Shown piece by piece: positions 1 to 6,103 of a DNA stretch of 10,714 bases (position 1 is its first letter; each line of letters opens with the position of its first letter). The notes beneath the pieces are model-generated. The model made no database searches, was not told the origin of the DNA, and saw only the letters and a program-made list of their open reading frames with translations. The position numbers and the translations under genes were made by a program. This DNA comes from Alphaproteobacteria bacterium MarineAlpha10_Bin3 (lineage in GTDB: Bacteria; Pseudomonadota; Alphaproteobacteria; UBA8366; GCA-2717185): NCBI GenBank assembly GCA_002937525.1, contig PTKA01000014.1, forward strand, positions 1 to 10,714. Reading direction: 5' to 3'.

Positions 1-4
1 CAGT

Positions 5-22
5 CTTGACGTATACGTCAAG
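5..22. promoter_or_regulatory. Perfect 18-bp palindrome, candidate operator A
   Basis: CTTGACGTATACGTCAAG equals its own reverse complement. It shares the 12-bp core GACGTATACGTC with a second palindrome at 75-98, 73 bp away centre to centre, or about seven helical turns. Two copies of one dyad in phase suggest a dimeric regulator binding on one face of the DNA. From memory the sequence resembles operators of MerR-family regulators of the LiuR type; that assignment is a guess. No regulator gene is in the window. Confidence 0.45.
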
Positions 23-74
23 CCCACGCGCCCTGCTGCGTCAGCGTCCGTTGCGCGCACTCCGCAGGCCGCGC

Positions 75-98
75 AGGGTAGACGTATACGTCTACCCT
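75..98. promoter_or_regulatory. Perfect 24-bp palindrome, candidate operator B
   Basis: Positions 75-98 form a perfect 24-bp dyad centred at 86.5, with the core GACGTATACGTC at 81-92 and arms AGGGTA/TACCCT. The core is identical to that at 8-19, but the flanking arms differ, so the pair is not a simple duplication. An ATG begins directly after it at 99, but the short frame it opens (to 194) runs into the IS-like end and has no recognisable product. A role as an operator is inferred. Confidence 0.45.
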
Positions 99-126
99 AT
101 GGACTACCAGGACAACCCGCAACGCC

Positions 127-558
127 ATGTTCTGCATCATATCAAGTGGTCCAGTTTTACGCCGCCATTTGGCCCGATTTTACTCCGCCGTTGACACATT
201 GGAAGAGCAGATTGCAGCTGCGAATGCCGACAGGAACAACGAGACGTATGTGAAACGTGCCTCCCGCTTTGTCACGGACCAAGAAACCGGCGAACGGGTG
301 AAGCGCGATGTTCCCGTCCAGTTTCGCCGCTGGTGGTGGACCGATGCCAGCAATGGCAAGACATTTATCCAACTCAGCTACGGAAACAAGCCATTGGATT
401 TGGCGAAGGGCAAGGCGACCATCGAACTCAAGAGCGTCGATGATCTCGTCCCGACCTTCGAGCAAATCAATAAGGCCGTCGCCAACGGTGAACTGGATGC
501 TGTATTGATGGCCGCGAAGAAGGACCGTGCGAAACGGTTTGTGCGTAAGAGCGACTAA
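127..558 (+). CDS. Conserved hypothetical protein, N-terminus replaced by IS-like end
   Basis: The function is unknown. The frame from the ATG at 127 encodes 143 residues, but codons 1-23 lie in or before the IS21-like end, so only about residue 25 onward (TTG at 199) looks native. That part contains VTDQETGERVKRDV (residues 49-62), a Trp triplet in RRWWWTD (67-73), LAKGKATIEL (91-100) and a basic C-terminus. This pattern resembles a small family seen in mobile elements that I believe is DUF6641. Members I recall carry about 30 more N-terminal residues with a conserved Leu/Lys/Arg-rich stretch that is missing here. The most likely reading is a gene 5'-truncated by an insertion. No convincing ribosome-binding site precedes 127 or 199. 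It converges on the recombinase gene. Confidence 0.5.
   Translation: MFCIISSGPVLRRHLARFYSAVDTLEEQIAAANADRNNETYVKRASRFVTDQETGERVKRDVPVQFRRWWWTDASNGKTFIQLSYGNKPLDLAKGKATIELKSVDDLVPTFEQINKAVANGELDAVLMAAKKDRAKRFVRKSD
148..196. mobile_element. Probable IS21-family terminal sequence (partial)
   Basis: Two related 19-bp motifs, GGTCCAGTTTTACGCCGCC at 148-166 and GGCCCGATTTTACTCCGCC at 171-189, match at 15 of 19 positions and start 23 bp apart. They are followed by GTTGACA at 190-196. Read inward from 196 on the minus strand the end begins TGTCAACGGCGGAGTAAAA. IS21-family (istA/istB) elements commonly start this way and carry repeated subterminal motifs; this is recalled, not searched. The element body would lie to the left. 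No istA or istB coding sequence is present in 1-147, so this is either the very end of an element or a scar. Confidence 0.45.
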
Positions 559-565
559 TACACTC

Positions 566-601
566 GCGGCGGATCATCTCATGTTGAGTTTGTTCCGCCG
601 C
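566..601. terminator. Stem-loop between convergent genes
   Basis: GCGGCGGA (566-573) and TCCGCCGC (594-601) form a perfect 8-bp stem around a 20-nt loop, which itself contains CTCA-TGT-TGAG. The structure lies in the 63-bp gap between the stops of two convergent genes, where a bidirectional terminator would fit. There is no U-run on either side, so classical intrinsic termination is doubtful. Confidence 0.35.
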
Positions 602-621
602 TGCCATGACAAACTTACCGA

Positions 622-1863
622 TCATTCGGATAGTGTTTCCGCAAAATCCTCAACCATGTTGTCTGCGTAGTAGTCCTCGATCATCTTGAGGCTGGTGCCC
701 ATGTTTTGAGCGATAACGATCATCGGGAGATTGTCCTTCTTGATGGTCATATTCGTATAGTAATGCCGGATTGAATAGAGAACGCGGCGTCGTCCATCCG
801 CTGTGTAAAGCAGGCCGCATTCGTTCAGAAACTTAGTGAACATGGACGAAAACCCCTTCATGGGATTGCCCATTTGCGACGCGAAAATGTAGTCCTCATC
901 GTCTGTTCGGCGAGTCAAAAGCCTGATCTTCGACAAGGTCATTTTGATGCTGTCGCGGGCAATGACGATCCGCTGTTGCTTGGCGTCGCTGCGGTTATGG
1001 ATTTTGCCGTTGGTTACGATGATTTTGACAACGTTATCATCGACCAAAAGTTGATCCATGATGCTTCGCATCGCCTGCTTGACCGGGTCGTCAAGGATTG
1101 CGTCATAATCGATCTTGGGCTTGTAGGTGGAAATGTGTTTCCACTTTACGCCAAGCGCTTCCTCGCCGGCCCTGATGCCGGTCGCCGCGAGAAATTCGGT
1201 GTAGTAGGCGAGAAGTTGGCGGCGGTATTTGGCGTCATCACCTATGGCGTCTTTTACCCAGTCCTCGAACCGCCGTGTCATCGTGAAGATTTCAGCGCTT
1301 GTGAAAGGCGGCCTTGAGCGTCGCGATGTGCCTTTGCCTTTAGTCGTTAATATAGGGATATCGGAAGATTTGATGTAGCGCTGCTCGACAGCCAACCGAA
1401 GAATGCCGCGTAAGACGACGTTGTGGGTATTGATCATGCTTTTCGAGATGGGCCTTTTGTGTAAATTTTCTCGCGTTCTCTCGAATTGCTGGATCGCATT
1501 ATTGTTGATGGAGCCGATCTTGTGATCGCCCAGAATAGGGATGATCCACTTGTTAATAGCTTGGATATAACCGGCGAACGTTGACGCCTGCTTCCCTGCT
1601 TCTATGGATTGGTTTAGATTTTTGATCTGCTTCTCCGCAAAATAGCGGAGGGTCTTCTTGGATGAAGGGATGCCTGATTTTTCCTTGAGGAGTTCGGTTT
1701 GATACTCCTCCAACGCCATTGCCTTGGCTTCATCGAGATCGGTGGTCTTGGTGCTTAGCCGCTCCCATTCGCCGCTTGGTAGTCTGTAGCGCATCTGCCA
1801 GAAGGACGAACGCTCGCGTTTGTAAACATGAACTCTTTTGGGAAGGACGGTTATTTCACCCAT
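622..1863 (-). CDS. Tyrosine recombinase (phage/ICE-type integrase)
   Basis: This is a site-specific recombinase of the lambda Int type, which would integrate and excise the mobile element beside the tRNA. From the ATG at 1863 it has 413 residues. The N-terminal part (about 1-65) resembles an arm-binding domain. A SAM-like core-binding domain follows (about 70-165), then the catalytic domain. The first catalytic Arg is in TGIRAGE (R231) and the second in LYSIRHYY (R366, H367). The nucleophile is Tyr in MIEDYY, probably Y399. Two box positions are atypical: Tyr363 where His is usual in HxLRH, and Thr390 in MGTS where His or Trp is usual. An upstream GTG at 1872 would add three residues; neither start has a good Shine-Dalgarno. 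The gene lies only 16 bp (7 bp for GTG) downstream of the tRNA-Arg 3' end on the same strand, so it may be transcribed from the tRNA promoter. Its GC is visibly lower than that of the core genes. Confidence 0.9.
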   Translation of the reverse strand: MGEITVLPKRVHVYKRERSSFWQMRYRLPSGEWERLSTKTTDLDEAKAMALEEYQTELLKEKSGIPSSKKTLRYFAEKQIKNLNQSIEAGKQASTFAGYIQAINKWIIPILGDHKIGSINNNAIQQFERTRENLHKRPISKSMINTHNVVLRGILRLAVEQRYIKSSDIPILTTKGKGTSRRSRPPFTSAEIFTMTRRFEDWVKDAIGDDAKYRRQLLAYYTEFLAATGIRAGEEALGVKWKHISTYKPKIDYDAILDDPVKQAMRSIMDQLLVDDNVVKIIVTNGKIHNRSDAKQQRIVIARDSIKMTLSKIRLLTRRTDDEDYIFASQMGNPMKGFSSMFTKFLNECGLLYTADGRRRVLYSIRHYYTNMTIKKDNLPMIVIAQNMGTSLKMIEDYYADNMVEDFAETLSE

Positions 1864-1879
1864 TAGCAGCACCGAAAAT

Positions 1880-1956
1880 TGGCGATCCCGGCGGGATTCG
1901 AACCCGCGACCTCAAGATTAGGAATCTTGCACTCTATCCGGCTGAGCTACGGGATC
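1880..1956 (-). tRNA. tRNA-Arg (anticodon CCT), complete
   Basis: All arms can be traced on the minus strand from 1956. The acceptor is GATCCCG pairing with CGGGATC. The D-stem is GCTC/GAGT, with one G-T wobble pair. The anticodon stem is CAAGA/TCTTG around the loop TTCCTAA, giving anticodon CCT. The variable loop is AGGTC, the T-arm is GCGGG-TTCGAAT-CCCGC, the discriminator is G and the 3' CCA is encoded (1880-1882). Total length is 77 nt. It would read AGG codons. The recombinase gene follows at once on the same strand. A truncated near-copy lies 122 bp upstream (2079-2117), differing at 4 of 39 positions, so this complete gene may be the copy brought by the mobile element. Confidence 0.95.
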
Positions 1957-1999
1957 GCTAAGTTTGTAATTTGTCATGATGACGCCAAATTGTATAGTG

Positions 2000-2037
2000 T
2001 GCAAGTATGCAAATAGTGTAATGCAAATTATATGCAG
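2000..2037. repeat. Short direct repeats in AT-rich spacer, candidate integrase arm sites
   Basis: ATGCAAAT occurs at 2007-2014 and again at 2021-2028, 14 bp apart. Related copies of TGCAA/TGCAG lie at 2000-2004 and 2033-2037, and TAGTGT recurs at 1994-1999 and 2014-2019. The repeats sit in the very AT-rich interval 1957-2078, between the complete tRNA and the truncated one. Short repeats next to a core site are typical of arm-type sites for tyrosine recombinases or of excisionase sites; that role is inferred. The rest of 1957-2078 has no gene. TATACA at 1991-1996 (minus) could be a -10 box for the tRNA, but no good -35 was found. Confidence 0.35.
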
Positions 2038-2078
2038 TTAACCATTGATTTCATGTTAATATTTTTAATATAAAACAC

Positions 2079-2117
2079 TTAGGAATCTGTCACTCTATCC
2101 GACTGAGCTACGGGGTC
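2079..2117 (-). pseudogene. 5' half of a second tRNA-Arg(CCT), cut at the anticodon loop
   Basis: On the minus strand from 2117 the sequence gives acceptor GACCCCG, TA, D-stem GCTC/GAGT, anticodon-stem strand ACAGA and loop TTCCTAA. It then breaks off into unrelated AT-rich DNA (GTGTTTTATATT). It matches the complete tRNA at 35 of 39 positions and loses similarity exactly after TTCCTAA. A break at the anticodon loop is a known integration sublocation for tRNA-targeting tyrosine recombinases. Its missing 3' half seems to lie nearby on the other strand (2228-2277). Confidence 0.8.
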
Positions 2118-2238
2118 ACAATTACCTGCTTATCAGAGGCGGTGAAAATCCGCCAATCAATTCAGCCCAGAGCGCCACCTCTCGACACAGCGCCTTGATC
2201 CGGTTACGCTTCCTGTCCGGCGGTCACCAGATTCCTAA
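2079..2238. other. 160-bp segment bounded by inverted copies of the recombination core
   Basis: TTAGGAATCTG (2079-2089) and CAGATTCCTAA (2228-2238) are perfect 11-bp inverted copies of the tRNA-Arg anticodon-loop core. Inverting the segment on paper joins the two tRNA halves and restores a perfect ACAGA/TCTGT anticodon stem. Inside (2118-2227) there is no gene. It holds a small dyad GGCGG-TGAAAAT-CCGCC (2138-2154) and, on the minus strand, what would have been the promoter region of the 5' half. Whether it still inverts cannot be told from one sequence. Confidence 0.55.
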
Positions 2239-2277
2239 TCTGTAGGACACGGGTTTGAATCCCGCCGGGCGGGCCCA
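2228..2277 (+). pseudogene. Decayed 3' half of tRNA-Arg(CCT)
   Basis: On the plus strand there is an anticodon arm CAGATTCCTAATCTG, variable loop AGGAC, and a T-arm ACGGG-TTTGAAT-CCCGC followed by CGGGCGGGCCCA. Compared with the complete tRNA it has lost the invariant T-loop C56 (now T), has an A-C mismatch at the outer T-stem pair, and its acceptor strand would match the 5' half at only four of seven positions. No 5' tRNA half precedes it on this strand. It looks like a displaced 3' half of the kind left at an attachment site, now decaying. Confidence 0.7.
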
Positions 2278-2326
2278 TTCATGCCAAGCGGCGATGAGGG
2301 GCTTTTGGTGCGCCGGGCGAGGAGGG

Positions 2327-3295
2327 ATGACGGAGACGGCGAACGGGTCGGCAGGCGTGGTTCGGAAGGGGCGCTATCTTGGCGCGGAAATCACCGGGGT
2401 CGATTTGTCGCAGCCCTTGGACGACGCAGATTATGCCACGATCCACCGGGCATTTCTCGAACATGAAGTGCTGATCTTGCGCGATCAAGACATCGAGCCG
2501 GCGCAATTCATGGCCTTTGGCCGGCGCTTCGGCGAACTCACCGTGCACCCTTTTTCGCCCAATATGGCCGGCGCGCCGGAATTGATCATACTCGACAATC
2601 ACGCCGACAATCCGCCAAAACTGACCGATATCTGGCATAGCGACGAAACCTTCCGCGAGACGCCGCCGAAGGCGACGATACTGCGCAGCACCATCGCTCC
2701 GGCGCTCGGCGGCGACACCATGTTTGTCAGCATGACGGCAGCCTATGACGGGCTGGGCGACGCCACCCAGCAGTTGATTTCCGGCCTCGAAGGCATCTTC
2801 GATTTCAAACCGTTCCGTACCTTGTTCGGCAACGAAGCGGAAGATCACCGGCGGCTGCGCGAACTGGAAGAACAATATCCGTTGCGCCGCCACCCGATCG
2901 TGCGGGTGCATCCCGAAAGCGGCCGCAAGGGTATCTTCGTCAACCGGCAGTTCACCATCGGCATCGACGGCATGAAGGATACAGAAAGCGGCCCGCTCCT
3001 GGCCATGCTGTTCGATCAGGCCAACCGGCCGGAATACCAGTACCGCCTGTCCTGGCGGCCCCATACAATGGTTGTGTGGGATAACCGCGCGGTCCAGCAT
3101 TACGCCATTCACGACTACTTTCCGCAGCGCCGGCGCATGGAGCGGGTCACCATCAAGGGCGATGTCCCGTTCGGCATCAATGGCGGCTATGACGGCCCGG
3201 TCATCGGCCGGGCCGCGATCAACCTTGGCGAACAGGACGCTGTGCCGGACACCGGCAAAGAACCGGTCCGGCAATCGCGCCGCACCTGGCCCTAA
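2327..3295 (+). CDS. TauD/TfdA-family Fe(II)/2-oxoglutarate dioxygenase
   Basis: This is predicted to be a cytoplasmic oxygenase that uses Fe(II), O2 and 2-oxoglutarate to hydroxylate an organic substrate, as in taurine or aryloxyalkanoate breakdown. From the ATG at 2327 it has 322 residues. The N-terminal GAEITGVDLSQPL is typical of the family. The iron ligands are His104 and Asp106 in IWHSDETF and His258 in WDNRAVQHYAIHDY. Arg273 in MERVTIKGD would bind 2-oxoglutarate. This spacing is close to that of E. coli TauD (99, 101, 255, 270). AGGAGG at 2320-2325 lies only 1 nt from the ATG, which is tight; the ATG at 2294 and the GTG at 2357 or so remain possible. The substrate cannot be assigned, as no transporter or sulfonate gene is adjacent. 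It is the first host-like gene after the tRNA remnants. Confidence 0.9.
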   Translation: MTETANGSAGVVRKGRYLGAEITGVDLSQPLDDADYATIHRAFLEHEVLILRDQDIEPAQFMAFGRRFGELTVHPFSPNMAGAPELIILDNHADNPPKLTDIWHSDETFRETPPKATILRSTIAPALGGDTMFVSMTAAYDGLGDATQQLISGLEGIFDFKPFRTLFGNEAEDHRRLRELEEQYPLRRHPIVRVHPESGRKGIFVNRQFTIGIDGMKDTESGPLLAMLFDQANRPEYQYRLSWRPHTMVVWDNRAVQHYAIHDYFPQRRRMERVTIKGDVPFGINGGYDGPVIGRAAINLGEQDAVPDTGKEPVRQSRRTWP

Positions 3296-3431
3296 AGTTA
3301 CCGGGACCCGGACGGCCCCAACCCGGTCGCGGATAAACCCTGGATTTCGCGACCCAAATCGACTAAACGGTGCAGCAATCGCCGGGCCATGGCATGACTG
3401 GCGCCCCTACATCCAAATTAAAGGACCGATT

Positions 3432-5246
3432 GTGGACATCCGCAACATTGCCATCATCGCCCATGTCGATCACGGCAAGACCACTTTGGTCGATGCCCTG
3501 CTGCGCCAAAGCGGCCAATTCCGCGACAACCAGCAGGTTGTCGAGCGGATCATGGACTCCAACGAACTGGAGCGCGAGCGCGGCATCACGATCCTATCCA
3601 AATGCGGCTCGGTGGTCTGGAACGATATCCGCATCAACATCGTCGATACGCCGGGCCACGCCGATTTCGGCGGCGAAGTGGAACGCATTCTCGGTATGGT
3701 CGATGGCGTGCTGCTGCTGATCGACGCGTCGGAAGGGCCGATGCCGCAGACCAAGTTCGTTACCGCCAAGGCGCTGGCGCTGGGCCTGCGCCCGATCGTC
3801 GTCATCAACAAAATCGACAAGCCCGACGCCCGCGCCGATGCGGTGCATGATGAGGTCTTCGATCTGTTCGTGTCGCTCGACGCCAATGACGAACAGCTTG
3901 ATTTCCCGGTGCTGTTCGCTTCGGCCAAGAACGGCTGGGCCAGCCTGGACTCCGAAACCAAGGGCGCCGACATGACCGTGCTGTTCGACGCCGTGATCCA
4001 TCATGTGCCGCCGCCCACCGTCACCGACGGCCCGTTCCGGATGCTGGCGACGACCCTGGAAAACGACAAGTTTCTTGGCCGGGTGCTGACCGGACGGATC
4101 CTGTCCGGCAGCGTCACGGCGAATACGACGATGCAGGCGCTGGACCGCGGCGGCAAGCAGATCGAGCGCACCCGCATCACCAAGGTCCTGGCCTTTCGCG
4201 GCGTCGCGCGCGAAGGCGTCGAGGCCGCCCATGCCGGCGACATCGTGGCGCTGGCCGGATTCCGCAACGCCAGCGTGGCCGATACGATCTGCGACCTTGA
4301 AGTGACCGTGGGGCTGGCCGCCCAGCCGGTCGATCCGCCGACCCTGGCAATGGTCTTCTCGGTCAATGATTCGCCGTTGGCGGGACGGTCGGGCAAGAAG
4401 GTCACCTCGCGTCTGATCCGCGACCGGCTGATGTCCGAAGCAGAGGGCAATGTCGCCATCCGGGTGACCGAAACCGCGGGCGGCGACGCCTACGAGGTTG
4501 CCGGGCGTGGCGAATTGCAGCTTGGCGTGCTGATCGAAACCATGCGCCGCGAAGGCTTCGAGCTGACCATTAGCCGGCCCCGCGTCCTGACCCGCGAGGA
4601 CCCGGAAACCGGCAAGACCCTGGAGCCTTATGAAGACGTGGTGATCGATGTCGATGAGAAATTCGCCGGCACGGTGGTCGAATCAATCGCCGAGCGGCGC
4701 GGCCGGATGGTCGATATGCGCCCATCGGGCGGCGGCAAGCAGCGCCTGCACATCATCGCGCCCTCGCGCGGGCTGATCGGCTATCACGGCGACTTCATGA
4801 CCGAAACCCGGGGCACCGGCGTGATGAACCGGGTGTTTCGCGAATATGGACCCCATGCGGGACCGGTCGCCGGACGGCGCAACGGGGTGCTGATTTCAAC
4901 CGGCGCCGGCAACAGCGTCGCCTACGGGCTGATGGGGCTGGAAGCGCGCGCGACCCTGTTCATCACCTCCGGCGTCGCGGTCTATGCCGGCATGGTCATC
5001 GGCGAAAACAGCCGCGGTAACGACCTTGAAGTCAATCCGATGAAATCCAAACAGCTCACCAATATCCGCGCCTCGGGCACCGACGACGCCGTCCACCTGA
5101 CCCCGCCGCGCCGCCTCTCGCTGGAACAGGCGATCGCCTATATCCAGGACGACGAGCTGGTCGAGGTCACGCCCGACACGATCCGCCTGCGCAAACGCTA
5201 CCTCGACACCCACGAACGCAAGAAGGCGGCGCGCGCCAGCGCGTGA
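3432..5246 (+). CDS. typA: Ribosome-associated translational GTPase TypA/BipA
   Basis: TypA (BipA) is a translation-factor GTPase of the EF-G/LepA group that binds 70S ribosomes and supports ribosome assembly and growth under cold or other stress. The start is GTG at 3432, with AAGGA at 3421-3425, giving 604 residues against about 605-610 usual. The open frame extends upstream over the end of the dioxygenase gene but shows no similarity there. G-domain motifs are AHVDHGKT (10-17, P-loop), RGIT (50-53), DTPGH (72-76) and NKID (126-129), followed by a SAK G5 motif. Domain II, domain III ([12 protein letters not shown]) and domain V (PSRGLIGY) follow. The TypA-specific C-terminal domain has the typical [16 protein letters not shown] and [10 protein letters not shown]. 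It stands alone: 136 bp separate it from the gene before and 129 bp from the one after. Confidence 0.97.
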   Translation: MDIRNIAIIAHVDHGKTTLVDALLRQSGQFRDNQQVVERIMDSNELERERGITILSKCGSVVWNDIRINIVDTPGHADFGGEVERILGMVDGVLLLIDASEGPMPQTKFVTAKALALGLRPIVVINKIDKPDARADAVHDEVFDLFVSLDANDEQLDFPVLFASAKNGWASLDSETKGADMTVLFDAVIHHVPPPTVTDGPFRMLATTLENDKFLGRVLTGRILSGSVTANTTMQALDRGGKQIERTRITKVLAFRGVAREGVEAAHAGDIVALAGFRNASVADTICDLEVTVGLAAQPVDPPTLAMVFSVNDSPLAGRSGKKVTSRLIRDRLMSEAEGNVAIRVTETAGGDAYEVAGRGELQLGVLIETMRREGFELTISRPRVLTREDPETGKTLEPYEDVVIDVDEKFAGTVVESIAERRGRMVDMRPSGGGKQRLHIIAPSRGLIGYHGDFMTETRGTGVMNRVFREYGPHAGPVAGRRNGVLISTGAGNSVAYGLMGLEARATLFITSGVAVYAGMVIGENSRGNDLEVNPMKSKQLTNIRASGTDDAVHLTPPRRLSLEQAIAYIQDDELVEVTPDTIRLRKRYLDTHERKKAARASA

Positions 5247-5334
5247 GTGCGCTAGCTGTGATGTCCCAGGACGTTGTTCATTCGGGGCGATCCGCGAAAA
5301 TTCGTTGAACGTTAATGGATGTATAGGGATGTTC

Positions 5335-5415
5335 ATGAATAAAACGATTTATGAATACCTCGATACCGCGTTGTCATGCAATCCGTATTGGCCGCTGGCG
5401 ATTCCGGGAACGTGA
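5335..5415 (+). CDS. Possible 26-residue leader peptide ahead of the glycosylase
   Basis: An ATG at 5335, preceded by AGGGA at 5324-5328, opens a frame of 26 codons (MNKTIYEYLDTALSCNPYWP onward, ending PLAIPGT). Its TGA at 5413-5415 overlaps a GTG at 5412 as GTGA, and that GTG is in frame with the glycosylase gene. This would suit translational coupling of a leader to the main gene. The peptide resembles nothing I know and has no signal sequence. It may be chance: the frame is short and the evidence is only the ribosome-binding site and the overlap. Confidence 0.3.
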   Translation: MNKTIYEYLDTALSCNPYWPLAIPGT

Positions 5416-6029
5416 AAATAACGCCGGACATCATCGCCAAGGCGCTGGACGGGCTGGCGGAACGGGACGCCGGGATCGCGCGGACCCTGCGTGCGGTCGG
5501 GTATCCGGCCCCGCGTTACCGGGAACCGGGCTTCGGCACCTTCGTGAACATCATCATCGGGCAGCAGGTATCGGTCGCCTCGGCGTCGGCGATTCGGGGG
5601 CGGCTGGATGCTCTTGCGGGTCCGGTCACGCCGCAATCGCTGTTGGCGCTCGATGACGACGCCTTGAAGGCGGTGGGATTCAGCCGCCGGAAAATGGAAT
5701 ATTGCCGGCTGCTGGCGGACGACATCGTCGCCGGCCGGTTCGATCCGGACAGGCTGGACCGGCTGGACGACGCGGCGGTTATCGCGGCAATCGTCGAGCG
5801 CAAGGGGTTGGGCCGGTGGAGCGCCGAGATCTACGCGCTGTTCGCGCTGGGCCGCGCCGATATCTGGCCGGCGGACGATCTTGCGGTCATCGTCGCGGTG
5901 CAGCGGTTACGGAACCTGGACGCACGCCCGGACCGCGCGGCGATGGACCGCATTGCCGAGGACTGGCGGCCATGGCGCGGCATCGTGGCGCTGCTGATGT
6001 GGCACCACTACAATAAAGCGGCGCTATAG
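5376..6029 (+). CDS. AlkA-like DNA-3-methyladenine glycosylase (HhH-GPD superfamily)
   Basis: This is predicted to excise alkylated bases such as 3-methyladenine and start base-excision repair. It has 217 residues from the ATG at 5376, or 205 from the GTG at 5412. IIGQQVSVASASAIRGRL (60-77) is the typical N-terminal core. The helix-hairpin-helix is KGLGRWSAEIYALFALG (143-159). It is followed by WPADDLAV, in which Asp168 corresponds to the catalytic Asp238 of E. coli AlkA, and DWRPWRGIVALLMWHHY near the C-terminus matches the AlkA ending. It lacks the extra N-terminal domain of E. coli AlkA. No Shine-Dalgarno precedes 5376. The GTG at 5412 overlaps the stop of a small upstream frame and may be the true start. 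It heads a same-strand run with a hydrolase, an Ada-like zinc protein and an HNH endonuclease. Confidence 0.9.
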   Translation: MQSVLAAGDSGNVKITPDIIAKALDGLAERDAGIARTLRAVGYPAPRYREPGFGTFVNIIIGQQVSVASASAIRGRLDALAGPVTPQSLLALDDDALKAVGFSRRKMEYCRLLADDIVAGRFDPDRLDRLDDAAVIAAIVERKGLGRWSAEIYALFALGRADIWPADDLAVIVAVQRLRNLDARPDRAAMDRIAEDWRPWRGIVALLMWHHYNKAAL

Positions 6030-6038
6030 CAAATCCCG

Positions 6039-6059
6039 CGCGAACCGGTTGGGTTCGCG
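6039..6059. terminator. Strong stem-loop after the glycosylase gene
   Basis: CGCGAACC (6039-6046) and GGTTCGCG (6052-6059) form a perfect 8-bp stem with a 5-nt loop, 9 bp after the glycosylase stop. No T-run follows (ACGACGAATTTG), so it may be a weak or Rho-assisted terminator, or an mRNA processing or stability element, that lowers read-through into the hydrolase gene 45 bp further on. Confidence 0.4.
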
Positions 6060-6103
6060 ACGACGAATTTGCGCAATTACAAGCGGCAAAGGGAAAACAA
6101 CCG

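Noticed and set aside
6..194. Short plus-strand frame through the palindromes, with an ATG at 99
   Set aside because: It has no recognisable product, no ribosome-binding site, and it reads through both palindromes and the IS-like end.
2279..3274. Long minus-strand open frame opposite the TauD-like gene
   Set aside because: The plus strand has a full set of dioxygenase residues. The antisense frame has no recognisable motif and is expected in GC-rich DNA.
3300..3327. ACCGGG...CCCGGT inverted repeat after the dioxygenase gene as a terminator
   Set aside because: The stem is only 6 bp with a 16-nt loop and no T-run, and such matches are common in GC-rich DNA.
3072..3431. N-terminal extension of TypA by 120 residues
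   Set aside because: It overlaps the end of the dioxygenase gene, is not TypA-like, and a GTG with a ribosome-binding site at 3432 gives the normal family length.
5305..5333. TTGAAC (5305-5310) as a -35 box for the glycosylase run
   Set aside because: No -10-like hexamer lies 16-18 bp downstream; TATAGG is only 11 bp away.
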